Shown one piece after another: positions 19,370-32,632 of a stretch of 64,000 nucleotides of DNA. The notes below the pieces were generated by a model. The model made no database searches and was not told where the DNA came from. It saw only the letters and a list, made by a program, of their open reading frames with translations. A program made the position numbers and the translations under genes. Source of the DNA: Gigaspora rosea (lineage: Eukaryota > Glomeromycota > Glomeromycetes > Diversisporales > Gigasporaceae); NCBI GenBank assembly GCA_003550325.1, contig QKWP01000266.1, forward strand, positions 328,049 through 392,048, given 5' to 3'. The stretch's first letter is position 1, and each line of letters begins with the position of its first letter.

Positions 19370-22156
19370 AAGATTAGATGTGATCTTAGATTTTATAGAG
19401 GAAAAAAATATTAACATTATGAGCTTAGCAGAAATCAATCTGACAGAAAAAGAAGGAAAATTTATGTCTAGGAGAATAAAAACTTGAGGGTTATTGGTCT
19501 GCTGCAGAGGAAGAAAAGAAAAAAGAATCTGGTATTAGAAGTTTAATGGCTAAAAAATGGAAGAAACATATAGTAAGTTTAAACAAAGAGAACCCATATA
19601 TTTTGTATATGTGTTTGGATTTCAAGAATCTTTCAATAAACATTATAGTGGTATACGTGGCACCAACAAGTGTGGAAGTTCAAAAAAATATACAAGCTTA
19701 TTTAAAAGAATGTTTAAGAAATATGGAAACAAAGAAGAAGGAACAAATATGCATAGTTTTAGACAATTTTAATGTGGATTTAAATCAAATTGAAAAGATC
19801 AATATAGAAGGATGAAAGGAAAACAGACATTTTCTATGAGTCAGACTCTTTAGAGCAATCAACTTGGAGGCACAAAGAAGCACAGTCAAGAATCGATACT
19901 ATCTGGGTTAACAGTTATTGAAAACAAAATATCTTATTGTACAAAACTAAGGACATGATGTTTAGAACAGGCAGTGACCACCAGTTGGTTTTTATACAAG
20001 TAGAAACAGTGCTAAATATACAAAAGCAAAGTCAAGCAAGAAATAGAAGATTAGAAAGAAAAAGACTAGAAATAGATATAGAAAACATCAATAAGAAAAT
20101 GTGGAAAGAGTACCAAGTCAAACTAAACCTTGAACAAAATTTTAAAAGGAATTAAAAGAAAAAGAGAGATCCAGAAAACTTGTACAGAGCAGCAGAAATT
20201 AGAATCAGAGTTAGAAAGCAGAACTCTGGACCAGTTGTGGAATATCATAGAGAGCAGTATAAAGAAGGCAGTATCAGCCACACTTCCAAAAAAGAAGAAG
20301 ACTCTTATAATAGAGGATATGTCATATATAAATGCGGCCACGAAAAAGTTAAAAAAGGATATACGCACATTAGAAAGTGGTGCAGAAGAAAGGCACTTTT
20401 AGAACAGCAAGAGGTAATAGAACTAGAAGCTTTCGTAGAATGGCTCAAGGAGCTCTGGAAGTTAGATATGTTAAATAACCAGTTAAGTATATATGAATAC
20501 TTAGAAATAGGTGGACTGTTCTGTCCAAGAGGTGGCAAGCTACTTTAAAAAATGAGGATGAAAAAAGAATTAGAGCTTGTATAGAAGCCAGATATGAGAT
20601 AATAGTGAAAGGGCAAAGAGGTATGATAGATAGCCTGTTGGATCAGCCACAGAAGAGGATTCAAATAGAAGAGTAGTTAAAATCATAGAAAAAGAAGAGG
20701 AGGAATTATTAAATGAACCAAAAGAAGTATTAGAAGAAGTAAGAAGACATTTTGCGGAGCAGTTCAGAAAATGTTCGTCAACAGCAGAAAAGCTACTGAA
20801 AAGATAGAAAGAAAGATTGCTCGATAGAAGAAGTAGAGCCAAGCTGGTATGAACAATTACTAGACAGAGTGTTATTGGACAAATGGAAAGAAGCACTAGA
20901 ACAAACCAAGAACAGGTCAACGCCAGGAGTATCTGGCATTACCTAGCCAATGCTAAAAAAAGCTAGTGCTTTTGCAAGAAAGATATTTCAGTATATGGCA
21001 AGTAGATGCCTTTAAGAAGGAAGTATGCCCAAAAAGTAGAAACTCGGCATGCTGTATCCAATATCTAAGCAGGAAGAGTGGTGTTATAGGTTGAACAATG
21101 TCTGACCATTCTTTTATTGGAAACTTTCAGAAAGTCAGTAGTCAGGGTATTAAATAACAAATTAGAGACAATTCTTAAAGAAAGAGTATTCTTAAAAGGA
21201 AAAACTTCGCAGGATTACAGAAAGAAGGTACGGCAGCACCAGTGCATTTAATGAACTGCATACTAGAAGATGCAAGAAAGAATAAAAAGGAAATCTGGAT
21301 TCTATTCCAAGATATGAAAAAAGCTTTTGATTCAGTAAATATTAAAATGCTTTAGCTAGCATTAAATCACATAAAACTTCCAGCAAAAGCAGCAAATTTT
21401 ATAATTAATCTGTACAAAAACAAAGAAATCAAGGTTATAACAGGAGTAGAAAATACAGAAAAATTTATAGCAGGGGACAGAATAGACCAGGGAGGTTATA
21501 TCACCCCTGGTCTGGAAGATATTCTATGATCTACTTCTAGTAGAAATTCAAGAAGAAAGAAACAGAAGTTACAAAATGCAGATAAACTGGCTACTCAATC
21601 TGCAAAGGGTGAGGTTGAAGTACGGGATCTACAGGTACCAGTTTTAGTATATGCAGACAATACCACATATTTAGCAAGAGATAAGCTAGAGCTAGAACAG
21701 ATACTCGGAGTGGCAGAAGATTTCTATAAGTTACAAAAAGTTAGAACTATTAGTCCTGAATGTATACAACAAACATACAGTACAAAAGGGCATAATTTTT
21801 GGGCCAAAGAGCAAAATAGTTGTGGTAAAAAAAAAAAGACCTAATGAGATTTTTAGATATGTGGTTGTCTGAAAAAGCAGAAATTATTAGGGATATTAAG
21901 TGGTTCGTTCAGTCCGGTTCTGGTTCAGTCCCAAGAAGTTCAAAGAAAAAACGAACTAAACTAAAGTTCATAAACTTTAGTTTAACTTTAAAGTTTAAAC
22001 TTGGATTGAAACTTGAGTTCATAAACTTAAAGCATAAACTTCAGGTCAGCTTCAAGTTTAAGCTCGAGTTTATGAACTAAATTTATTTAATATGAATAAT
22101 TTACTTTATATTCATTACTTTAAATATTTAGTTTATATTAAATATATAAGTGCTGC

Positions 22157-22233
22157 AAAGGAAAAAGGCCGCTCGGACTTTCAAGTATATTAAAATCTAA
22201 TATACTTGAAAGTCCGAATGGCCTTTTCCTTTG
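22157..22233. repeat. Near-perfect hairpin inside the hAT-like element
   Basis: Two arms of about 35 bp (aaaggaaaaaggccgctcgg... and its complement ending ggccttttcctttg) separated by a loop of about 5 bp. It is likely a very short nested foldback element. Confidence 0.8.
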
Positions 22234-22261
22234 GCAATACTCATATACAATATATACTTAG

Positions 22262-22446
22262 ATATACAAGTCCCTCTCGTTATAGTGAACTCTCCATATA
22301 GTGAAGATTGGCTATAGTAAAGAATTTTTTTAGAACAGATTATTATTACCATAATAAAAGTCTCTTGATATAGTGAATCTCTCAATATAGTGAAGAAATT
22401 TTACAGTCCGAGAACTTCACTATAACGAGAGTGACTTGTATTTAGA
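22262..22446. mobile_element. Short MITE of the TATAGTGAA family nested in the hAT-like element
   Basis: The ends tatacaagtccctctcg and cgagagtgacttgta are inverted and share the TATAGTGAA/TTCACTATA core with the MITEs at 12054 and 58204. This gives a three-level nesting: MITE in hAT-like element in LINE. Confidence 0.7.
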
Positions 22447-25059
22447 TGTACCAAATATAATAAGCGATATTGTACCAAAAAAACCTGTACCTTTATACAA
22501 GATTCTAACATGTATATATATTTTTTGGTGTATCTACTTATTAGTTATATCAATAAAACTATATATTATGGTTGAACTACTAGTTCATAAACTGGTTTTC
22601 TAAACTAGTTTTATAAATTAAGTTTATAAACAAGATTTATAAACCAAGTTATGAACTAGGTTATGAAACCGGTTCGAAAACTACTAGTTAATTTTTCTTT
22701 GAACGAACTACTAAAAAAACTAGTTTGAACCAGGTTTGAACCCGTTCATCTGAACTACTTAACATCCCTAGAAATTATGCAAGCAGTTAGGATAGCGAAA
22801 GAGAAAGTCCTAATAGTTATGAAAGGAATCAAAAGAAAGAAGGCCTCGCTAGCATATATGGCATATATAAACAATGTAGTACTGTTACCACAACTAAATA
22901 CAGACTATAGCACTGTATCCTATCACGTGAAAATTGTGAAAAGCTGCAAAGTTCCCTTCTAATACTGATCAAAAATAAAGCAAAAATGATGCAAACAACT
23001 CTGAATTCTACTTTAACGCATCAGAATATTGTTGGAGTAAAGTTGATTTGGCAAAATCAACTAGCTCATTACTTCGCAGAAATAATATCTAGGCTAAATA
23101 ATAAAGGTGATATAGAATAAACAGTATGGCTAAGCCTAAAACAGTTGGAGCTAAATTGCAAAAGCACAATCTGCATTTTGGGCTTAGAAGAAGAAAGAAT
23201 AGAGAAATGCAAGGTTAAAAACAATTTAGCTTGCAAGATAGTGCTTGAAGCAAAAAAACTAAATATTAGTTTTAGATCCAAAGAACTAGAAATGAAATGT
23301 AAAATAGAAGGAACAGGAACAAGATTGTAGGCTTGGTTAGCAAAAAAGAATTGCAAAACTTTTTAAAAGAAAGAAGGTTGAACAATTTCTTGTTGGAGCA
23401 ACTCTTAGATATAGAAAGCGAGAAAATGCTTACATGGAAGCAAGTCATACAAATAAGAGGCCTTTTGGCAAAAGAAAAGGTACCTGAGTGGTATAGAAGT
23501 CTCGAATCAAGCCTGCTAGAGGAACTGTTTAGCAGGAAACTGAAAGCCTCGCAGAAAAAAGTAAATTTTCTGTACATGAAAGCCAACTTGAAAGCAATTA
23601 GCAATAATAGACAAAAACAAAAATGGCTAGTTTTTGGAAAAGGAAGCAACAAAACAGAGTTAGATAAGATCATGAGAAAAAAGACCTCACAAGAGTTTCT
23701 TATAGATCATTGGAAAAAGGACTCTATAGACAAGCAGGGCCTTACATAATTAGCCAATGCGCAGGGTATGAACTAAAAGACAGGGAACAGAAGTTGCTCC
23801 GTTTTGTCAAACAAGTATAAAGGCATGCAGCAAAAAAAGAGCTTTAAAAAGAAGTTGGACAAAGAAGGTAAAAGTTCCTGACAGAAAATAGGTGTCGCTT
23901 GGGAAAATATAACAGAGCAACACCCTGTAGTTGAGAAAATAAAAGAACAAAGTTTGGTGGGAATATCTAGAAGTTCTTTTAATGAGGAGTACGTAAAAGC
24001 TAGCATCATAGGTTAGAAGACAATAAAAGAGCTAGAGACTATGTCAAAAAGAATGAGTCCATGGAAAATAATAAAGCTTTCACAGACGGGTCGTTAATGA
24101 ACTTAGAGAATGAAGGAGCACAAATAGAAATAGGATGGTTGGCATTCAATATAGTAGATGCGCAAATATTGAAAAGCAAAAAAACTTTCTGTTGTAGATT
24201 GGAAGAGTGGCCCTCATTGATCTGAGCAGAGCCAGAAGCAATATAGACTCTGCTTCTAGCAGCCTCAGAAGAAGTAAAGGTACAGATATATACAGATAGT
24301 CTTACAGCAATATAGGTGATTAGGAAGACCAAGAACTTAAAGAAATTAAGAAACCGTTAAGATGCAGAATACAAGTTTGCTGTAGCAAATCATATGAATA
24401 CAAGAAATCAAAAAGTTAGAGGTAGAGCTATATAAAGTTAAGGGGCATAGTGGAATTACAGAGAATGAAGAAGCAGATAAACTTGTGAAGAATGGGGCCA
24501 AAAGCAGCATTGTTATAAGTATCAAGTGGCCCTGGACCAGAATTCAGCAAGTGGTTCTGTACTGGAAACACTTTATAATTAATAGCCCGATTAGAAAGTT
24601 CATGAGTCAAGTAGCATTAGCAATACAAGATGCAGAATAGGTGGGTCTTAAAAGATTTGAAGGAAGTAATTTTGAAAAAGAGGAGAGTAGTATAGATTGG
24701 AAGGAAACATGGCGTTTTATAGGAAAGTATAGGGAAAAGGATGTGTAAACAAAATAAGAAATAGAATGAAGTGCCTTAATGTCCTTTTACTAACAATAGT
24801 GGAGCTGAAAACAAGAAGACCAGACCTATACAAGACAGACAGTTGTGTGACCTGTCAGCAGGAGCCAGAAACATTAGACCACTTGGTAAGATGTAAAGAT
24901 TACCAAGGAATTTGGAAAATGATAGAGGAGAGGCATGAAGAAGTAAAAAATATACTACAGGAAAAATCCAACGTATGTAAGGATATAGCAATACAATATT
25001 TAGAAAAAAGAATCTTTAGTGAAGAAGAAGAGGAAAGAAAAGTAACAGAAGTCATCTAA

Positions 25060-25690
25060 TTCAAAGTCTTATACTTCAGAGATGGAATAAAAAGTTAAAA
25101 AGTCTTATAAAGCACAAAGCAGCGATTAGAAGAGTTTTGGACATAATTATTGAGACCATTAGTGTGAGATTTCGATAGCACACTTGGAATTTCAGGTGTG
25201 ATTCCAAAATGAATAGGAAAAACAGAAAGAATAACCACTTTAGCGAAAAGAGAAAGCTGAAGTAAATGACATAATAAAAAGACTAAAGAAAAAGGAAACT
25301 ATGCTCCAAATCGCGAAAATAGGAAAAATGCAGAGCAAAGCCTAAAGAAAAAAATAGAATGAAAAATGGAGCAAGGGTTTTGGCAGAGTCGAATATAGGC
25401 AATTTAATCAAAGAGGGCGCCAAACCAACTTGGTCTTCTTGGGTTAAATTCAAGTATTCACTCTAAAATATTTGGCAAAACTGATATAGCAAGCGATTGC
25501 TAGCTAGTGACAGGAGGAAACATATACTCAGTAATTTGAAAATCCTAATAGAGATAAATAATCACTAGGCGGGTCGCACTTGAACGTAAAGTTGGGTGAG
25601 CTTTCTGTTAGAATAGAATTTAATATATATAAACTTAGGTTTTTTATAATAAAGTCTATAGACACAGAAGGCAGGAATGCCAAATTTTAA
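25060..25690 (+). other. Probable 3' tail of the LINE
   Basis: Continues after the CCHC frame ends at 25057-25059. It is A-rich and purine-biased with an ataataaag signal near 25648. No further coding. The exact 3' end and any poly(A) tail are not evident. Confidence 0.4.
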
Positions 25691-27751
25691 AATATATTAA
25701 ATATATTGAACATTAATTTTTAAAGAATATTTATATCCTGTACTTACAATTTACATACTAAGTTGTACTTATCTATTAATGATTTTTTAAAGTTTGCATA
25801 TAATTCTTCATATTTTTTTAACATAACACAATATATTATATGATTCAATTTCTAATAATGCTATAAAACTTTAAGTACTTTTTATATTTGCTTATAATAA
25901 AGCAAGACTTTCTATAATATTTTACTAATGCTACTATTGGTTAATGTGATAAATTAGAATTACTTTGTTATTTAACTATTTAAACTTCATACTAACAAAT
26001 ACTTTATATCTTTTACTTGCTTAGTATTAGCATATCATTTGACACAAATTATCAATATATAAGTCTACAAAATAATGATGCTCTCTATATAAAAAACACA
26101 CTGCACAATTAATGAATATTTTATTTTAAAAATTTTTAAAAACTATTTTCTCATATTTATTTGTTATCCATATTGTACAACTTTAAACATATGTGCTAAT
26201 ATAGTATGTATGTATATACGTAAGTACATATGTATATACATATATATATTTATACAATCAAATCATATTATTTAATTGATGAACTTTTTATATAATTTAT
26301 TGTTTTCAATAATAAATCTAGAACATAAAAATTTTATAAATGTTCTTTTTGAGAACATTTCAAGAGAATAAAATGTTCTCAAATAAGATAACCTTTTCTA
26401 AATATCAATGTTCTTAAAAAACCTCAAATGTTTATTAAGAACCATAAGAACATTGAATTTTAAACACTGGTCCAGTCCAATCTATTGGACCAGAAGGGGT
26501 TGGGCATTGGACATTGTATAGCATTAAATTAGTATATAATCATGTGACAATTGGCCAATCAAATTATAAATTTGTGTACTATTATACTTGATTAATTATA
26601 ATATACTTTTGATGCAAAGATAAAATTCAAATAATTTAACAATTTAAAGATTAACTATAGTTACTGCTATATGTTTCTGAAAATAAGCTACCTCTTTAGA
26701 ATAATTTTGGACACAAAAATTTAGGGTAGCTTATTTTTAGATATAATCAATTTTTGGTCAATTACAATAGTTATTACATTGTAAAGTCTAAATTCTACTA
26801 TGTAAATCATTATTAGCATTTAAGTAAACTTGTTTGGGAATACACTACACATATTTTGAAAGTTTTATCAAAATAGAAGCAGTTTTATTATTTTACTTTT
26901 AATTTTTACATTCAATAAATATATTTTGTTAATAAAATTTTAATCTTTTTGTTGAACATAAAAATTAAAAGTTAATTAATAAATAGTTAACAATAGTTAA
27001 CAAATTTTGTTATAAATTTTATGTATATGTATTTAAATCTCCTAAATAAGTTTACTTAAGCAGCTTTAATCGATTTGCTTAGTAAAGTTTGGACTTTACT
27101 ATATAGAAACTTTATTGGTTATGAAGTAGCTTATTTTTGAGTTAAAAATATTTTTGAGTTTATTGACCAAATGAGAGATAGTTTATTTTTGAAGGCAGCT
27201 TATTTTGGCAATATACTGTATAAAAACCTACTAATTTCTGTAATTGTAATAGAATTAGCTTAATTAATATCAAGAATACTTATTAATAATTGTTAATTCT
27301 AAAGTTATATATTAAATAGAATCATTTTATTGCTCAGGCTTATATAGAATTCTATTGAACTTACACTAATTTAAATTAATTTAAATTCTTTTATTATATA
27401 TATTTAAATAGAATTTTTGTTGTAGCTTATATACAGTAATAAATAATTTTAAAAATTTTAGTAAATAGTTGGACATATTGGACCTGAACTATGTTCAAGC
27501 ATATGTTCAATGTCCAATTATGTTAAAATTAGATAAATTATGACCAATGCCAACACTAATCAAAGTATGTAATGATTTTAGCAAGAAAATAAATATTAAT
27601 AATACCAGTAGTATGTATAGCTTTGTTTATGACCTCTTGTTTGGATGTATTAGGAATATTATGGTTTTTTAAAGCAGATGATAATAAAAAGTAAGATATT
27701 TATAAAAATAAAATCTATAGCATTTTGGGCCAGAGATAATATTGTTTAATT
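25691..27751. other. AT-rich repeat debris with foldback elements
   Basis: No gene supported. About 26200-26260 is a TATATACATA-type simple repeat. About 26670-26740 is a hairpin (aaataagctacct / aggtagcttattt). About 26770-27125 is a foldback related to the one at 12866-13480 (agtaaagtctaaattctac inverted as agtttggactttact). Ends of a larger foldback (ggaccagtcc-like motifs) may lie near 26470 and 27480. Confidence 0.5.
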
Positions 27752-28099
27752 TCAAGCTTTCTCTTTTGTTTCTTTTGCTAAGTTTTCAAATATTTTGGTT
27801 AGTATAGTCTGTTTAAGATAAGCTTCATATTTTCCACTAGTATAAAAAATAGATAGATCAGGTTTAGGCTCATGAAGGACTTCAACTTTTTTTAGAATAG
27901 ATAGTATAAGATTTTTCAAGTATGTCTTTATATAGTTTGTTTTTGTTGTAGAAGTTTTTTTCTCTATATATTCACAGACTTTATTGTCACAAGAAAGCAT
28001 ATGAAAGTAAGTTGTTTTAATAGCTTTATGTTGTTGTTGTCGAGGTTTTTGTGGTTCTTGAAATTCAAAGTTGGTAGATAGAAAATTTGATAGAAAATT
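27752..28099 (-). CDS. Hypothetical protein fragment or exon
   Basis: Minus-strand frame open for about 115 codons up to TGA or TAA limits; the only ATG leaves 82 codons from 28000. The product is Lys-rich with CDNKVCEYIEKK near its N-terminus and an even amphipathic pattern. There is no family I recognise and no clear start, so it could be a terminal exon or a transposase fragment. Coding status is uncertain. Confidence 0.3.
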   Translation of the reverse strand, partial: NFLSNFLSTNFEFQEPQKPRQQQHKAIKTTYFHMLSCDNKVCEYIEKKTSTTKTNYIKTYLKNLILSILKKVEVLHEPKPDLSIFYTSGKYEAYLKQTILTKIFENLAKETKEKA

Positions 28100-29254
28100 T
28101 GTTTAATTGAAAAATAAATTGTCGACAGATCTTATTTTAAGATAAAGGTAAGTATATCTTTTTTATTTGGTAGAATAGTAAATTAATGGGCATAGTTAGA
28201 AAAAATCTATTAAACACACTTTGTAGTAATCCAAGGAGTTAGAAAATGATGGAACACAATAGCTTTATAAAAATGCAGTTTTTGGGATATTAAATAAAAG
28301 TTGGATATTAAATCTAGAATTGGATTTGATTTTAAGAAATTTGTTTTTATCAATACTTTCCATAGTAAACTCAATTTTAGAATGTTTAGGTCTAAAATCA
28401 AAGTTCTTAGCAAATTTTTTGTATTAATTGTTTGATAGTTATTTGAAAGATAAGATATAAACAAGCTAGATTAAGACATAATTGAAGTTAGTTTTGTGTT
28501 TTGTAGAGTAGTACAGTAATAGAAAGGCAAATATTATTCTTTTATAGTTGAGTTTGGTAAATAAGATTGTTGTAAATTGTATAGTAATATATATATATTT
28601 TTTTATATCAAAGTTCTGCAAAAACATCATTATTGACACACTTAACACATTTTTATTGACCCACCCAAAAAAAAAAAATTTACCCATTATTATTGACCTG
28701 TGTAATGTAACATGATCATCATTCATTAAATATATGTTTCATATGACCTGGCATGTAACCCTAGTAAAAATGCAGATAATGTAGATTATGAACTGCAGGG
28801 TCAATTTATGTATGTACATACGTTGATTGGATCATAATTGACAATTAATGATAGTTTAACAGTTAAGAGAGTTTGTTTGTTAAATAAATAGGGGTCGACA
28901 AAGTATATGATCGAACTTTTTTTATGATCGTTTGGATAACAAATATCTAATAAATTTTTATCGAACTTCTTTCATAATTTTCATCAAACGTCTTTCATAA
29001 TTTTAAATAAACAAATTCTAAGTATTATTGATTTGCTTGTAAGACAGTGTATGTGATTTTATTAACGCGTTAAATGAAAAATCAAGTGTCAAAGGTTAAA
29101 ATGAAAAGCAAAAAAAAGAAAGATGTGTAAAAATAGCCTTGAGTATATATTTAGAATTCAATACTGATTAAAGACGCAGAAAAAACAAACCTTTTAGTAT
29201 TCAAGATTAATTAACATAAATTGGCTTTGTTTAACCAAAACTGCAACATACAAA
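28100..29254. other. AT-rich intergenic stretch
   Basis: No supported gene. Contains an (AT)n run near 28590 and A-rich runs near 28668. Its right part is the 5' flank of the MULE-type pseudogene. Confidence 0.5.
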
Positions 29255-30805
29255 ATGAACTCCTATTCTGTGCATATCGATAATAATGATACTATTCGAC
29301 TGCCATTTGGGCGAGCAGTTGAACAGTATCTTTATTTACTTCCTATCTCACATAATACGCGCTATAAGGTTCAAAGGAGAAAAAGAGTAAATGATGCTGT
29401 AAAACAAGGGCTTATAAAGGTTGACCATGTTAAAGGTTCTGTGGATTACCTTGGCTGAAAACTGAGAATGGTCAATGTAAATCAACAAATCGTCTCAATG
29501 ATATTTTACTACTTACTGAAGATGGAAAACGTCGAGTTCAACAAATACGTAATGGAGAAGGAAATGATCTTTAAGTTTGGCGATGGGTCTGGTTTTGTTC
29601 CGGCAAAAGTGGATGCCAAAGATCTTGTGGCGGAATTGGCAAATGTGCTGAAATATGTAGTCATTATGCTAATGAACATAATTTTAGGAATCCACTTGAT
29701 ATGCATAAGTGCAGTGTATGAATAATTACTGAAGTTATGCTTTCCGAAGTTGACTCTGATCATCCAGTACGTATGATCATTAAAGGTAACCATATTCCAC
29801 AAAATATTAATCAACAAATAACTCTATTATCTCGGGTTGAGAAGCACGAGACCTTGTAATTAAAAGTCACAGAGCTAATAAGCATACACCTAAGAAAATT
29901 AAATCAAAACTTCTTGTATTACATAATGGTGCATCACAACATGAACTTCAAAATTTATATAGTCAACGCTTAATTTGTGATTATATAAAGCTTTGACAAT
30001 TTATTGAAAGAGACAATTTACGTACAGTACATGAAGTCAAATAGGCCATGGACAACAGTATATGAATTAGTAACTTATGTATTAAAGCAAAAAGGTGTTG
30101 TATTATATTATGAGCAACCAGATACTAATGCGCCTGAAGATAGTTTGGAACATTATTATCAACTAACATTGAGCGATAACTTCTAGCTTCAACAAGCACG
30201 TAATTTTGGTTTTTTCTGTTTTGGCATTGATGGAAAATATGATTTAAATAGTGATAGTGCTCCAATTTTCTCTCTTGTTGTTGAAGATAGTGCTGAATAT
30301 GGGACTCCAATTGCATTTGGAATTTCAAACAAAGAGAATAGTCATACTATTAGAATTGCTGTAAAAGTAGTTCAACAAAATATTCTATGCAATAGTGTTG
30401 ATTGTTCACATGAATATTATTATGAGGAATTATCAAATAGCAGAGGATTTGCAAGAATTCAGAATCAGAATTGTGCGCCAGTATGGCAACCATTTGCAAT
30501 GATTGATAAACATAGACCATCAAAGCAGCGGTTACAACCTATTTTACGTGGCTTAATTTTATGTTGGTTTCATATTATGCAGACATTTGGTAAGCATCTT
30601 AAAAATCTAAGGATTAATGAGCATTATTGATATCCAATTGCTATTGCTTTTAAGGTAGTAGGTCGGAGCAGAAGTAAAGAAGAGGCTTTGGAACTTGGTG
30701 AACTCTATCAATTTTTTATAAAATCTCTACCAATTACAGAGATTGTAAAAGAATTTTTGAGTAATGATATATTTGCAAACTTTAAATTAACATTTATATA
30801 TTAGT
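29255..30805 (+). pseudogene. MULE-type transposase pseudogene
   Basis: Several frames must be joined. The N-terminal part has a C...H...KC zinc-like region near 29640-29710 and an HPVRMIIKGNHI segment near 29765, typical of the region before MULE domains. From about 30215 the core reads GIDGKYDLNSD, then PIFSLVVEDSAEYGTPIAF, consistent with the first catalytic Asp region. MIDKHRPSKQ and LILCWFHIM near 30500-30575 match the second Asp and the C/W-H block of MULE transposases. The frame ends near 30805. Stops at 29456, 30000 and 30628 and a shift near 29460 make it non-functional. No terminal inverted repeats were identified. Confidence 0.65.
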
Positions 30806-32632
30806 CGGAAGTGAAGTGAGTATTTGAGTCATATATTTTTAAAACAATAATGCTTGATTATTCAAAAATAACAATTCTCATACTCCTCCTCGCGCTTTAT
30901 TAGAATGTAAGTATTTAGCGTTAAACCTTTTTTAAAATAAACTTTTAATTAAAAAAAATAATTCACATACGTCTACCGTATTATTAGTTAGTAAGTATTT
31001 ATAATCAATTATTTCTAAAAACAAAATAACGCTATTCACGTTACATATGTACGCACATTATATTGTTAGAAGTGAGTATTTAAATTTTATCCATTTTTAA
31101 AATGTTTTAAGAAATCTAGCTTTAAATCGCAGTTCAATGTGTTTATTATGAATTATAAAAAAGTAATTCGTGAAATTATTTTAGTGAGCAAATAAATTAA
31201 CTTCGAGGATTTATATAGGTGAGTATATTTGAGCTTAAGATTATTTAAAAAAAATAAGTAAACTTTTACATATTTACCTGAATTATCATAAAAAAATTTT
31301 TTAAAAAATGCATTATATATAGGTATGCATTTTATGGAGGGCATTCTGTTAAAAATTATGTAATGAGCTTGGGGTTGAAAACTAAGCTTTAAAAAAATCT
31401 TTTTTTATTTTTTTCTTAACTTATATTTTGTATACTTTGATTTATATATTGTTATTCAATTTCTGTCTTTTATGATTTTCTTTCAATGTTTATTTTTTAA
31501 AAAAAGCTACAATTTTAGTATATTTTAATAAATTATTGCTGATTAAATTGAATTGAATTTTGCAATTCTAACTTGTTTATTAATAAATGAATGTCTAAAA
31601 CTATTTGGCTGATGCGTAGAATTGAATTTCCTCAGGCTATTGCATTATAATGCCGCGTTATACTGTTGAACCTCCCAAAACCGATCCTGTCGAAATCGAT
31701 AAACTGTCAAATCTGATAAAAAATTGATTCTAAATCTATCAAAATTCTACTCCGACGTAGGGCTGAGAATCGATTCTAAAAATTAGAATCGTTAATCGAA
31801 TCTCTATATTATTTACCATATTTCTCCAACATGTGTACCCAGGGTATTTCCCTAGTTCTTGTTTTAGTACCCAGGTGTACTCGTTTTCACATAATTTGCA
31901 AACAGCAATAAAATGATTATACAGAAATAAGAATTGATTCCGATTCGATTAATGATTAAAGTGATTATTATAGAATCGATTCACAACGAATACGTATTAT
32001 TATTATTATTAGAGAATTAATATAGATGATTCAGAAATATAAATACAATCAATTCCTATATTCAAATAATTCATCGTTTATTGCAAGAAACACGTCGATT
32101 ATAAAACAATTTGGGGCGAATTTGGGGAATCAGCATTTACGATTTTACGAGATGGATCAAAAATCAATAATACAGAAGTGACGACCATGAGAAAATAAAT
32201 TACGAATAAGTTTCGCATTTTAAAAGTTAAACTAACGGAGCAAATGTTATATCAGTGTGAAGATGTAACATGCAAAAGTTCTATATGCATTCACAGATGC
32301 AAGATTTGCGTACGAACGCCATTCAATTTGCAATATAACTATACACTACGTGAAATCTTTAATATCAATCCGTTCCTGGTACTGATTCTCTTTAGAACTA
32401 TGAAACACTTCGCAGGGCCATTCCTTTACGAAGCTAGTGGATTAAATCGAGTTGATCAATAAGGGTCCTTGAGATCATAGTGATAGTAGGGAATTATAGC
32501 AGGATCAGTAATACGATAGCAGATTAGGATTAACAATGGATAGAACGTCTATGGTTTAAGTTAGTCATTCTGATACGATAAGTTAGGATTTAAATGCATG
32601 TTAATAACGATAGCGAACGGAATTCCCATATG
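30806..32632. other. Non-coding repeat debris after the MULE remnant
   Basis: The motif gaagtgagtattt occurs near 30815 and 31070, with a variant (ggtgagtatattt) near 31220, suggesting degenerate direct repeats. Near 31757 tagggctgagaatcgattc looks like one end of a hAT-type MITE whose other end I could not match. Around 31995 there is an (ATT)n run. No gene supported. Confidence 0.4.

Larger units (their letters stand above)
21888..22770. mobile_element. hAT-like non-autonomous transposon (883 bp) with 8-bp TSD GAAATTAT
   Basis: The termini TAGGGATATTAAGTGGTTC and GAACTACTTAACATCCCTA are inverted with two mismatches. They are flanked by GAAATTAT at 21880-21887 and 22771-22778. Eight-bp TSD plus TAGGG/CAGGG ends are diagnostic of hAT elements. 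The interior carries repeated ggttcgaac/gaactagtt-like inverted motifs and two nested foldbacks but no transposase. It splits the LINE RT/connector region. Confidence 0.92.
19370..25059 (+). pseudogene. Decayed LINE (endonuclease-RT-RNase H-CCHC), interrupted by a hAT-like element
   Basis: Fragments in several frames spell an ORF2-type protein in order. An EEP endonuclease comes first: MSLAEINLTE near 19420, VLDNFN near 19755, SRIDTIWV near 19890, SDHQLV near 19975. The reverse transcriptase follows: FQDMKKAFDS near 21310 and VYADNTT near 21650, where the usual YADD has Asn. An RNase H follows with FTDGS near 24080, TDSLTAI near 24295 and VKGHSGI near 24435. A C-terminal CX2C...HX4C motif (CVTCQ...HLVRC) sits near 24850. 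Endonuclease plus C-terminal RNase H is the I-clade-type layout. Many stops and shifts make it inactive. Confidence 0.85.

Noticed and set aside
31757..32000. hAT-type MITE starting tagggctgagaatcg
   Set aside because: No matching inverted end or target duplication could be found, so only one end is noted.
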